A stretch of DNA of 64,000 bases, taken from contig CASFOZ010000004.1 of NCBI GenBank assembly GCA_949296455.1, forward strand, positions 62,001 through 126,000, read 5' to 3'. Below the pieces are notes generated by a model, which saw nothing but the letters and a program-made list of their open reading frames with translations, had not been told where the DNA came from and searched no databases. The stretch comes from an uncultured Eubacteriales bacterium. GTDB lineage: Bacteria > Bacillota > Clostridia > Christensenellales > CALVMC01. The translations under genes and the position numbers were made by a program. Shown here in pieces: positions 54,301 to 61,819 of the stretch. Position 1 is the stretch's first letter. Each line of letters opens with the position of its first letter.

Positions 54301-57050
54301 TTATCATCTTTGTTGGAAGTCAGAGTTACTTCAGGTGCGATTAAGTTCCATTTAGCATAAAGGGTAATATCGCTATCTACGGGCGTATTGAAGAAATATC
54401 TGTAAGTTAATTCTTCGTCAAAATGCCAGCCTGCAAAATCATAACCCGAATAAACGGGAGTCGCAGGTTCTCTGAGAGCCGTTCCCGCAAGAAAATATCT
54501 TGAAAAATTATCTTCTTCGTTTCCTGTTGAAGAGACATAATCTGCTTTGTTTAACGTTACCGAATGTTCGGCTATATTTTTGAATACTTGAAGCTGAGGA
54601 TAATAAAAAGTTTTTGTGCTTTCATCTCCTTCTTTGAAATACCATATGCTTTCGTCAAAATCGACAAATCCAATAGGTTTGGTATTTTCGGGCAAAGTCA
54701 CCATTTCGTCTACATAAAGAGATGTTGCGGCATTCAAACTCGGATATTTCTGAAAATCTGTTATATACCCGTTATAATAGCAATTTATTATATCAGAGTC
54801 TGAATAAACGGATATAGGATCCAATGTAATTTGATTTTTATTGGTACCTTCTGCAAAACTGATTTTTCCTGCAAAGTAACAATTTTCCAAAACAGCGTCT
54901 TTATAATTATTAACGGTTATACCCGCAATTAAAGGGAAATAATCTGTATTACGAGATTCAACTTTAATGTTTTCAATATTTCCGGTATTGTAACAATTTT
55001 TGATTGTACCGTAATTGGAATTTGAAATAAAACCGAAAAACGGAACATGGTCAAAATATTCGCAAGTTATATTACCTGTGTTTACGCATTGTTCAATAAT
55101 ACCGTAATTTGTTACGCATATAATGGAAGATTTGAACATTAACGATCCGCTTGCAGTTTGTTTTTTTGTGAATACTATATTAAGATTGGTCATTATATTT
55201 CTAATGGTGCCGTAATTGTTAGCCACAATTAATGATACTGAATTATCCTCCATAGAAGTTCTATTTCCGAAAGCTATATTGATAGTTCCTTTTGCAAATA
55301 TTATATTTTCTACAATGCTGCCTTCACTCAGAGAATCAAAGATAGGGTTTCCTAAATTTGATAGTGTATCAAACATGTTGAAATCGCCGTCAAAGTGACC
55401 CGAAAAATTGAAAAGCACATTAATATAGCCAACGTTTAAAAATTTACCGAAATTAAGGTAATTATTAATAACTTTATAAGATGCAGTATTAAAATCCTGA
55501 GCGATGGAAGTCTGCGTGCAGACATATTTTAAAATATACATCTGACTGTTGGTTTTTATAAGGTAAGGATTGTTTTCCGTGCCGTTACCGCCTGCAAAAA
55601 ATTCCCATGAAAGCATAGGATATCCGTATTCGCCGGTTTCTTCATTATTGTTGCCGAGTATTATATTTCTCATGAACACAATTTTGCTTTCGGGATTGTT
55701 TTTATCTGCGTTCAGAAGTGTTTCCGCATTCATTGAAGGCAGAACGCTTACATCTATATGGTTTGTGTTTTCTGAATAATCGGTAGAGTATAAAGTGGAT
55801 TCGTTTAAATCGTTACTGATGATATTTATTCCGAATTTTGAGGAATAGGACGAATTGATATTGTAAGTCGGTTTTGTTGCTATACAATTGTCGTAATTAT
55901 TGATTACATAGGAATTGCCTAAAATCAAATTAATGTTACCGCTGCCTGAATTTGCGCTTAAATCTCCATAAAGACCGCTTGCGTTATTTGAATAGGAAAG
56001 TATGCAAATACTGTAATTGTAACGCAGTTTAATATCGTAATTTTCGGCGCCGTTTTCAAAAACAACGGAACCGAAAATACCGCCTGCATTTAAGGCATTC
56101 GAAGAAGAGTCCCCACCGATAACAATATTTTCGGAAGAGGGGATGGGAACGCTTTCACTTTCCGGTCTGTTTATAAGATTATTGTAGTCGGAAGAAAGTT
56201 TATTGTTTAAGGAAATTTTTCCAGCTATTCCTCCTGCGTTGCCTTTTGAAATAATATTTGCGCTGTTTCTGCAATATGTAATTTCAGTATCGGTTGCATA
56301 TCCTACTATACCGCCGCTGTTGCTTGATATTGAATTAATATTTGTTTTATTAGTGCAGTTAATAATTATGCTGTTTTCAGCAAGACCTATAATGCCGCCG
56401 ATATTGTTTATATTAAATGAATCGAGATTTACGGTTGCGCTTGTTTCTATGCCGTTTATTTCGCAATTAACGGCTTTTCCTGCAAGTATACCGAAATTTT
56501 CAACAGTGTCGATTGCATTGGCGATATTTCCGACTTTTATATCTATATACCTGAATATTGTGCCGGTTGCTTGCTTAGCTACTACTGCCGTATTTATATC
56601 GGGGGTTAAGTCTGAGCATTCGATATAAAGTTTTTCAATAACTGCGTTTTCGACAAAACCGAAAAGACTCGAACCGTTACTTAAATCAAGCCCTGTTAAT
56701 TTGTAATTATAACAGTTTAAATTACCTTTGAAAGGATTTGTTTCAGTGCCGATAGGCGTCCAATTTGTCACGGAGGCTAAGGATATATTGTTATTCATTA
56801 TAAAGTATTCGCCTTCATAACTGTTTCCGTTATTGACTAATGTGGCAAGTTCTGTAAGATCGGATGCGGTTTTTAATATATAAGGGTCGTCCTCAGTACC
56901 TGCTTCGCCTGTTGTTCTATAACTCATATTGGTTACTTTATTATCTGCATAAGCAGAAGTAAAATCAGTATTGGTATATAACCATACTATTGATGTGAGT
57001 GCTAAAATTAATGCAAGAAAAATACTTACAAGTTTTTTTATTCTTTCCAT
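51381..57050 (-). CDS. Large GLUG/InlB surface protein with membrane helix and lysine-rich tail
   Basis: The protein has 1889 residues. The signal peptide ends near AYA-D (residue 36). Two blocks of GLUG-type repeats follow (about 50-330 and 480-800), each opened by GTEDDPYILKT or GTENNPYLIKT and carrying units such as NSGGIVGYATDTEITYCRNS, a beta-helix-like fold. An InlB B-repeat lies at about 850-910 and Ig-like text with VTLTSNKDD after it. A membrane helix rich in Ile and Leu lies at about 1066-1096. A second InlB repeat (GMAFGGWYTDGNF, about 1102-1163) follows. The last 720 residues are low-complexity Lys/Pro/Ala/Glu with recurring KAKPKK. A signal peptide plus one stop-transfer helix would put the repeat and the tail in the cytoplasm. 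Single gene with a strong promoter. Confidence 0.82.
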   Translation of the reverse strand: MERIKKLVSIFLALILALTSIVWLYTNTDFTSAYADNKVTNMSYRTTGEAGTEDDPYILKTASDLTELATLVNNGNSYEGEYFIMNNNISLASVTNWTPIGTETNPFKGNLNCYNYKLTGLDLSNGSSLFGFVENAVIEKLYIECSDLTPDINTAVVAKQATGTIFRYIDIKVGNIANAIDTVENFGILAGKAVNCEINGIETSATVNLDSFNINNIGGIIGLAENSIIINCTNKTNINSISSNSGGIVGYATDTEITYCRNSANIISKGNAGGIAGKISLNNKLSSDYNNLINRPESESVPIPSSENIVIGGDSSSNALNAGGIFGSVVFENGAENYDIKLRYNYSICILSYSNNASGLYGDLSANSGSGNINLILGNSYVINNYDNCIATKPTYNINSSYSSKFGINIISNDLNESTLYSTDYSENTNHIDVSVLPSMNAETLLNADKNNPESKIVFMRNIILGNNNEETGEYGYPMLSWEFFAGGNGTENNPYLIKTNSQMYILKYVCTQTSIAQDFNTASYKVINNYLNFGKFLNVGYINVLFNFSGHFDGDFNMFDTLSNLGNPIFDSLSEGSIVENIIFAKGTINIAFGNRTSMEDNSVSLIVANNYGTIRNIMTNLNIVFTKKQTASGSLMFKSSIICVTNYGIIEQCVNTGNITCEYFDHVPFFGFISNSNYGTIKNCYNTGNIENIKVESRNTDYFPLIAGITVNNYKDAVLENCYFAGKISFAEGTNKNQITLDPISVYSDSDIINCYYNGYITDFQKYPSLNAATSLYVDEMVTLPENTKPIGFVDFDESIWYFKEGDESTKTFYYPQLQVFKNIAEHSVTLNKADYVSSTGNEEDNFSRYFLAGTALREPATPVYSGYDFAGWHFDEELTYRYFFNTPVDSDITLYAKWNLIAPEVTLTSNKDDNTTYVKENLIMTLDVKSDAVNGRVVSYLWRRTDGVIFSDNTLSTFTVNALNEAATYFCLVTFTDGKQTVVAKSNELTVYVNKLIPNVDTPLINGDYNTNNVLGDVELPSGWTWNDDLNMKLPAGENYYYATYTPLDSNYETVTRQISFNVNDIGALILLSILIPILLILLILALLYLLWLLWFRKYTLYFVTCGGEEIKPFKIRGNTKFDLPVPTKKGMAFGGWYTDGNFYQLCDFDVMPRNNMVLYAKWYYPYDSLYVVKDYQGGTGPIKLLPQTTSENTNNELQQPVMPEKEIAAAIDATIVKRKESIFKRFKKKKFSNAEVLNEFSDVTKQDKKSKKTKAVRISDAEIAGIKPEQEPEKVTAESLRPAHFFAARSIGTSNNTDKVPHSPAESSKNSDRTLSENFNSPVKTVENNKTDDKKIVSFVSPIKSPINLNANENKVYFDNKKSDTNAVNKASGDLDFAKKLTDLKSENTQSDTINAANQSVNDSLNNKTENRKPKLVKAKPKKAETSQLNNETTKPIQKPSQKENVLSSQTVNEKPVIAKKSVPEIAKAEKPENFNENINKTKKPVKSDVKPMPAKEKSDKILSDAKNSDIGSVEKKSDETKKAEVKKEPILKKAKPKVESKPTATKAEPVKKQIDTVDNEKSPAPKVKKTESKELISKPEKAQKSVVEDAVKKSEKTSSAAKNKPAKADLPAEKTKAAKTAEKPAATKATKQPAQNKTEKKEIKPEVNKVAPVASEKKTVSEKPVNEPKVIKAKPKKTSEKVDLKTAKPLETATAQKPAENPTAKKKPVATKPAANKEKASVNKSAVKSSQNAAPDKKNENTLIPVSTSPANKILIRDKKGKGYLRPVTERAGKDNYIPMDASIEKVSTKIEDQQVNNPMLIKKNQPSTTGLSVSSNKKYAAGSQTVETTKYVTVETTEYYIDDDFQGDIEAVKRNIENAEKSLNNNKENDKQNIIMDKIEFKD

Positions 57051-57095
57051 ATTCTCTCCTTAGTATATATAAATATATATTATACTCAGACTTTC

Positions 57096-57123
57096 ATTAT
57101 ACAACTTAATAGGATTTTGTCAA
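57096..57123 (-). promoter_or_regulatory. Promoter of the surface protein gene (minus strand)
   Basis: Minus-strand TTGACA (57123-57118), 16 bases, TATAAT (57101-57096), both full consensus, about 46 bases before the start. Confidence 0.75.
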
Positions 57124-57283
57124 GATAAATGTAGAAAAAAGGCAATCTATGGCTTTAAATACTATTAAAATTTCTTAAAAAAATGAATAAAAACCGGTTA
57201 TTTTGGTAAATTTTTACTACTCGAATCTTTTTTTGTCGTTTTATGTTTAAAATAATAAACCGTTATTTATATAATAACCCATA

Positions 57284-57312
57284 TTGACATATTAATAATA
57301 ATAAGTTAAAAT
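57284..57312 (+). promoter_or_regulatory. Promoter of the DUF2804 gene
   Basis: TTGACA (57284-57289), 17 bases, TAAAAT (57307-57312), 32 bases before the start. Confidence 0.7.
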
Positions 57313-57344
57313 AAATTATAATAAGCTGCAAATAAGAGGTATAT

Positions 57345-58379
57345 ATGCAAAATAAGATTACGGAAAGTGACAAACTTCTCGATGAAGAAGGTAAATTAAA
57401 ACATTGCGGATACGCTACTTCTCTTATTTTGGAATATTCGAGAAAAGATATTAAGTCATTGTTACTTAAAATTAAAGAATGGGATTATTATCTTGTGTCC
57501 AACGATAAGTATGCAGTTGCTTTAACTATTGCAGACAACGGCTATATGGGGCTTTCGGGAGTTTCGGTTATCGATTTGGAAAAAGGAGAGGAGATAACTA
57601 AAAACTATATGTCTTTTATGCCGAAAGGCAAAACCAATCTTCCTGCCTCTTCCGAAAACGGCGACGTTATCCTATCAACTAAAAAATTCGTTATGGAATT
57701 CAAAAACGATAACGGCAGAAGAAAACTTTACTTTAATTGCGAAAGATTTTTCAAGAATAAAAGTCTTACCGTTAATATAGACGTTTACGAGCCCGAAGGT
57801 GACAGCATCGTTATGGCTACGCCTTTTTTCGAGGACGAGAATGCTTTTTATTACAATCAGAAAATAGTGGGAATGAAAGCATTCGGAGAAGTTATATTCG
57901 GCGAAGATAATATTATTTTCGACGACAGCGATACATTTGCCCTTCTCGATTGGGGGAGAGGAGTATGGCCTTATAAAAATTTATGGTATTGGAGCTCCGC
58001 TTCCTGTTGGCATGAAGGGAAAGTACTTTCTTTTAATCTCGGCTATGGTTTCGGCGACACGAGAGCGGCTACCGAAAACGCCGTGTTTTTAGACGGAAAA
58101 ATTCATAAACTCGATAAAGTTTACTTTGAAATACAAAAGGACAAAGAGGGAAAATTCCAATATCTGAAACCGTGGAAAATTACCTCTAACGATAAAAGGA
58201 TAGAACTTGTTTTCAATCCTGTTTTAGACAGAAAAAATTATTCTTCCGCATTGATTATTTCAAGCGATCAGCATCAGGTATTCGGAAAATTTTCAGGCAA
58301 AATAGTTCTCGACGACGGAAAGGTAATAGAAGTCAAAGATATGAATGGGTTTGCAGAAAGGGTTTTCAATAAATGGTAG
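57345..58379 (+). CDS. DUF2804 family protein
   Basis: This 344-residue protein has LLDWGRGVWPYKNLWYWSSAS, the most conserved stretch of DUF2804, with LSFNLGYGFGD after it and LLDEEGKLKHCGYA at the start. The family is widespread but uncharacterised; the all-beta pattern with many aromatic residues suggests a lipocalin-like or hydroxyneurosporene-synthase-like fold. There is no signal peptide. It is a single gene upstream of tRNA-Leu. Confidence 0.8.
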   Translation: MQNKITESDKLLDEEGKLKHCGYATSLILEYSRKDIKSLLLKIKEWDYYLVSNDKYAVALTIADNGYMGLSGVSVIDLEKGEEITKNYMSFMPKGKTNLPASSENGDVILSTKKFVMEFKNDNGRRKLYFNCERFFKNKSLTVNIDVYEPEGDSIVMATPFFEDENAFYYNQKIVGMKAFGEVIFGEDNIIFDDSDTFALLDWGRGVWPYKNLWYWSSASCWHEGKVLSFNLGYGFGDTRAATENAVFLDGKIHKLDKVYFEIQKDKEGKFQYLKPWKITSNDKRIELVFNPVLDRKNYSSALIISSDQHQVFGKFSGKIVLDDGKVIEVKDMNGFAERVFNKW

Positions 58380-58421
58380 TATCGAAGTTGAATTTTATTC
58401 GCATTAATTTATATAATTTTA

Positions 58422-58450
58422 TTGACAAAAAAAATCAAATAATATACAAT
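58422..58450 (+). promoter_or_regulatory. Promoter of tRNA-Leu
   Basis: TTGACA (58422-58427), 17 bases, TACAAT (58445-58450), 12 bases before the mature tRNA. Confidence 0.8.
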
Positions 58451-58462
58451 AGTCACTGCTAT

Positions 58463-58545
58463 GCGGCCATGGCGAAACTGGCAGACGCGTACGTTTGAGG
58501 GGCGTATGAGCAATCATATGGGTTCAAGTCCCATTGGCCGCACCA
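58463..58545 (+). tRNA. tRNA-Leu (anticodon GAG)
   Basis: A class II tRNA with a long variable arm. The acceptor GCGGCCA pairs with TGGCCGC, the anticodon stem TACGT/GCGTA encloses TTGAGGG (anticodon GAG), and the T arm is ATGGG-TTCAAGT-CCCAT. The discriminator is A and CCA is encoded. It reads CTC and CTT codons. Confidence 0.96.
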
Positions 58546-58672
58546 AACCGAGGATAAGGGCGCATCTTGCGCCCTTTCTTCATGTCTCGGACTTCGGTCA
58601 TTTACGTTTTAGTAAACTCCCTCGTCCTTGCATTTGAAAGTGCACAATCTGCAACCCTTCTGCTCGGTTTGG
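58543..58672 (+). other. Structured non-coding stretch after tRNA-Leu
   Basis: CCAAACCGAG (58543-58552) pairs perfectly with CTCGGTTTGG (58663-58672). Between them are three hairpins: GGGCGCA-TCT-TGCGCCC (58558-58574, then TTTCTT, probably the tRNA terminator), TTTAC/GTAAA inside GGAC/GTCC (58589-58627), and TGCATTT-GA-AAGTGCA (58629-58644). The layout is that of a multi-branched RNA or a mobile repeat. No open frame is seen. Confidence 0.55.
58558..58580 (+). terminator. Terminator of tRNA-Leu
   Basis: GGGCGCA-TCT-TGCGCCC followed by TTTCTT, 12 bases after CCA. Confidence 0.75.
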
Positions 58673-58710
58673 AGGGTAGCATTTTTATCCATTAAACCCA
58701 CTAAGTCGCC

Positions 58711-58791
58711 GCAAGGCGTAACATGCAACAGGTCGGAAAGTCCGACCTGTTTGCTTTAATGCCTGCGGCTCCTTTTTCCCAAAAATTTCGC
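58711..58791 (+). repeat. 81-base structured repeat, copy 1
   Basis: The unit starts GCAAGGCGTAACATGC, contains the hairpin CAGGTCGGA-AAG-TCCGACCTG, and ends CCCAAAAATTTCGC. GGCGT and GCA near its start can pair with TGC and the imperfect (A)TGCC in the second half. It differs from copy 2 at three positions. Its GGCTCC (58767-58772) also pairs with GGAGCC (58816-58821) downstream, around GCAAGCTTGC. Confidence 0.85.
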
Positions 58792-58882
58792 CACGCAAGC
58801 TTGCTGCAATTTTCGGGAGCCCTGTGCAATAAAATATTTTTTACAGTAAGACATACTTTTAAGAGATAACAATATATTTAAA

Positions 58883-58963
58883 GCAAGGCGTAATATGCAA
58901 CAGGTCGGAAAATCCGACCTGTTTGCTTTAACGCCTGCGGCTCCTTTTTCCCAAAAATTTCGC
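58883..58963 (+). repeat. 81-base structured repeat, copy 2
   Basis: Same length and layout as copy 1, 172 bases downstream, with the hairpin CAGGTCGGA-AAA-TCCGACCTG. Here GGCGT(aa) and (tt)AACGCC also pair, so copy 2 has the more complete fold. A minus-strand open frame across the two copies (58756-58965) is only a by-product of the repeat. Confidence 0.85.
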
Positions 58964-59131
58964 AAATCGCATTTTTTTTAATAAGTATTTTTATATGAAT
59001 TTAATTTAAAATTCTGTTTAAATATTTTTAAGTTATTTAAAAATATATTTTAAAATTAAATTTATAATATCCATAACAGATAAAGATAACCGATAATAAA
59101 ATTCATATTTTTTGATAAAAATATGTTTAAT
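58964..59131. other. AT-rich spacer before the aquaporin promoter
   Basis: A stretch of about 168 bases, very rich in A and T, with no open frame, hairpin of note or repeat that I could see. Confidence 0.5.
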
Positions 59132-59160
59132 TTGACAAACTATTTAATGAGGGGTAAAAT
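59132..59160 (+). promoter_or_regulatory. Promoter of the aquaporin gene
   Basis: TTGACA (59132-59137), 17 bases, TAAAAT (59155-59160), 41 bases before the start. Confidence 0.75.
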
Positions 59161-59201
59161 CATTATAGGTTTTAACCTAATACAATAAAAGGAGAATAAT
59201 A

Positions 59202-59951
59202 ATGAAAGAATTTAAAAAATATCTTGCCGAAGCAATCGGAACAATGGTACTTGTTATCTTTGGTTGCGGTGTTGCCGTTATGACAGGTTGTTCGGATAAC
59301 GGCGGTATAGTTGCTACTGCCTTGGCGTTCGGGCTTGTTATAGTTGCAATGGCGTATTCGATAGGTAACATTTCAGGCTGTCACATAAACCCTGCTGTAT
59401 CGTTTGCAATGTATATTGACAGGAGAATAAGCGGTAAAGAACTTATTTTTTATGTAATAAGTCAGTGTGTCGGCGCAATAGTCGGCGCTGCAATACTCGC
59501 TTTATTTGCAGGCAGTTTCGTAAATTTAGGGGGTAATGCCGTTCAACCTGTTCTTACGGAAGCTTACGGTTACGGCCCTGCGCTTGCTGCCGGTCTTGCA
59601 GTTGAAGTAGTATTGACTTTTACATTTGTTCTTGCTATTTTAGGAGTTGTTTCGAGAACGGAAAACAAGAGCGTTACCGGTGTAGTTATCGGTCTTGCTT
59701 TAACCCTCGTTCACTTGCTCGGAATCCGTCTTACGGGAACATCGGTAAATCCCGCTCGTTCGTTAGGACCTGCGCTTTTACAGATGGCAAGCGGAGATTT
59801 TACAGCAATTTCTCAGATTTGGATATTCATAGTAGGACCTTTACTCGGTGCGGCTCTTGCGGCATTGGTTTATCGTTATCTTGAAAGTAAAAAATGTCCG
59901 ATTCAAAAAGCGGTTGAAGTAAAAGAAGAAAAAGAAGAAAACAAAGACTAA
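59202..59951 (+). CDS. aqpZ: Aquaporin (water-specific type)
   Basis: This MIP-family channel has 249 residues and six membrane helices. Both NPA boxes are present: GCHINPAVSFAMY and TSVNPARSLGPAL. The His in LVHLLGIRL and the Arg after the second NPA match the narrow aromatic/Arg filter of AqpZ-type water channels rather than GlpF, and no glycerol genes are nearby. A short acidic and basic cytoplasmic tail (VKEEKEENKD) ends it. AAAGGAG precedes the ATG. Confidence 0.9.
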   Translation: MKEFKKYLAEAIGTMVLVIFGCGVAVMTGCSDNGGIVATALAFGLVIVAMAYSIGNISGCHINPAVSFAMYIDRRISGKELIFYVISQCVGAIVGAAILALFAGSFVNLGGNAVQPVLTEAYGYGPALAAGLAVEVVLTFTFVLAILGVVSRTENKSVTGVVIGLALTLVHLLGIRLTGTSVNPARSLGPALLQMASGDFTAISQIWIFIVGPLLGAALAALVYRYLESKKCPIQKAVEVKEEKEENKD

Positions 59952-59953
59952 TT

Positions 59954-59978
59954 AAAACCCGACGCAAGTCGGGTTTTT
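59954..59978. terminator. Terminator between aqpZ and galT
   Basis: AAAACCCGAC-GCAA-GTCGGGTTTT; both converging genes can use it. Confidence 0.85.
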
Positions 59979-60059
59979 ACTAATTTTATTTCATGAAAAA
60001 ATTTGAATTTCAAAATTTTTAATTATTCTAAAAATAAATTTTATTAAAACAAATGAAAG

Positions 60060-61595
60060 TTAATTTAATTTTATCAAATTAACGGAGCTTAAAAATTTAT
60101 CGATTGCTTTTTTCCCTTCTTCGTTATTTTTAAATACTGCCGACTGTTCGAGCATTGTTTGACATTTTATATTTATGTAATCGGTAATTATTTCTTTTGC
60201 TTTGCTTTCCGTCATATTGATACCGTAATCGTTAATTAACTGAGCAAGCATAGAAGAGTATTCGGAATATACGGAGTTTGTTTCTTTTAAATCGGTTTTG
60301 GATTTTCCTGTAAGAAAATCTATTAAAAGAACGCTGTCGCAGATAAGGCGAGACGGGAGTATGAAGTATCCCATTATTTCGATAATACCTATACCTTCCT
60401 TTTTAATTTCCTTACAGCTTTCATCGGGGCAGAATATACCTTTGGGGCACTGTTCGGAAGTTCTGTTATTTCTCGGAATAATCAGAAATACCGTTTTTCC
60501 GTTTTCGTTATAACATACCGTGTTTACCGAACTGTGCTGATTTTTTTCGGTTTTGCATATGAGATTTATGCTTTCGTCGTTGTAGTTTATGAAAGCATTT
60601 ACAATGTCTTCGATAGCGGAAAGAAGCTGAATTTTGTCGTCAGAAGTTATTTTAAATACGGGAAGGTACCATTCAAGAAGTGAAAGGTTTATATTTTCAT
60701 ATTTTTTGCTGTAAAATCTTTCTTTTTCTTCGGCATTGAAAATAGGAAGATTTTTCAATCCCCCTTGCATGTGTTCGTGGCATAAAAGACTTCCGCCTAT
60801 ATTTTCGAGTTCTGTATTTGAAGCGATAAAATAGTCTTCGAACACAGTGGAGAAATCTATCATTGCTTCGAACTTTTTAATATCGTTTTTCATAGGGGTA
60901 TGTTGAGAGTAGGATACGATAATATGCTTTTTAAAATAGGGGAAGGGCGAAAATTGTATATTCCAAAACCTGCCGCCGAGTTCTATCGGTAAAAGTCTCA
61001 AATTACTTTTAGCGCCGTTATAAGCGCCTTCGTTTTCAGAACAAAGCGGGCATAAGGGAAAAGGCTTTTCGGAGGACGGCATTTTATCTTTATAAGTTTT
61101 TTCGTTAAATACGGATTCTTTTTTCATTGAATTTACTGATATGTATAATGGAGAAAATTTGCCTTTAAAGCAGTGCGTTGCGGTTTTTGCAATTCTATCC
61201 TGATTTATGTAATTTCCATTAACTGCTATTTTATAAAGATAATCCATTGCGCATTCGGAACCTTTGTCGGTAAAAATTTCATCGAAGGTATTAATTATTT
61301 CGTAAGGCTGCGGAATAAGATAGCCTATAAGTTCGGCTTTCAGATTCTCTTTTTCGTCAGGCGGGCATATTCCCGAATTTACGGCGTAGTTTGCGAGTTT
61401 ATTCAAAATGGAATTAACGCTTTCAATATTCGTTGCATTTTGAACGGAACAGGAAAATTTCAGACGGTTGAAAATAAGGTTTCTTGCATAGTTTAAATTT
61501 TCTTGTTTAAAACCGAGATTATTTAGCGCATATTGAAGCAAGCTTTCGATTGCTTGTGCTGTTTCTATTTGAGAAGGTGATTGTGTTAACGGCAT
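60060..61595 (-). CDS. galT: UDP-glucose--hexose-1-phosphate uridylyltransferase, class II
   Basis: This Leloir-pathway enzyme is of the Firmicute type (GalT class II, about 500 residues; here 511). ELGGRFWNIQFSPFPYFKKHIIV and GGSLLCHEHMQGG are characteristic; the His-x-His (HEH) holds the uridylylated histidine. MPLTQSPSQIETAQAIESLL is at the N terminus. CGGAGT precedes the ATG. galK and galE are not in the window. Confidence 0.9.
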   Translation of the reverse strand: MPLTQSPSQIETAQAIESLLQYALNNLGFKQENLNYARNLIFNRLKFSCSVQNATNIESVNSILNKLANYAVNSGICPPDEKENLKAELIGYLIPQPYEIINTFDEIFTDKGSECAMDYLYKIAVNGNYINQDRIAKTATHCFKGKFSPLYISVNSMKKESVFNEKTYKDKMPSSEKPFPLCPLCSENEGAYNGAKSNLRLLPIELGGRFWNIQFSPFPYFKKHIIVSYSQHTPMKNDIKKFEAMIDFSTVFEDYFIASNTELENIGGSLLCHEHMQGGLKNLPIFNAEEKERFYSKKYENINLSLLEWYLPVFKITSDDKIQLLSAIEDIVNAFINYNDESINLICKTEKNQHSSVNTVCYNENGKTVFLIIPRNNRTSEQCPKGIFCPDESCKEIKKEGIGIIEIMGYFILPSRLICDSVLLIDFLTGKSKTDLKETNSVYSEYSSMLAQLINDYGINMTESKAKEIITDYINIKCQTMLEQSAVFKNNEEGKKAIDKFLSSVNLIKLN

Positions 61596-61769
61596 ATCGG
61601 ACTCCGGTTTAGTTAATCGAGTATATCATATTCGATAAAATTATTTTTAGGCAAAATAAATTATATAATCGGTTAAAAAATTTTGCAACGAAAATAAAAA
61701 AACAAGCGATTATAAAATTTAAAAGTGCTGATATTAAACGGTTAAATTTTTTCTTATTAGGAAAATAAC

Positions 61770-61798
61770 TTGTCAAAAAGAAATCGATACTATATACT
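61770..61798 (+). promoter_or_regulatory. Promoter of lgt
   Basis: TTGTCA (61770-61775), 17 bases, TATACT (61793-61798), 21 bases before the start. Confidence 0.65.
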
Positions 61799-61819
61799 TA
61801 ATTTTATATAAGGTGGAAT

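Noticed and set aside
58756-58965. Minus-strand frame of 69 residues across the 81-base repeats
   Set aside because: Its sequence is created by the two repeat copies and the hairpins between them. No ribosome binding site or promoter supports translation.
58463-59201. Integrated element using tRNA-Leu as attachment site
   Set aside because: No integrase, no direct repeat of the tRNA 3' end downstream and no phage genes were seen.
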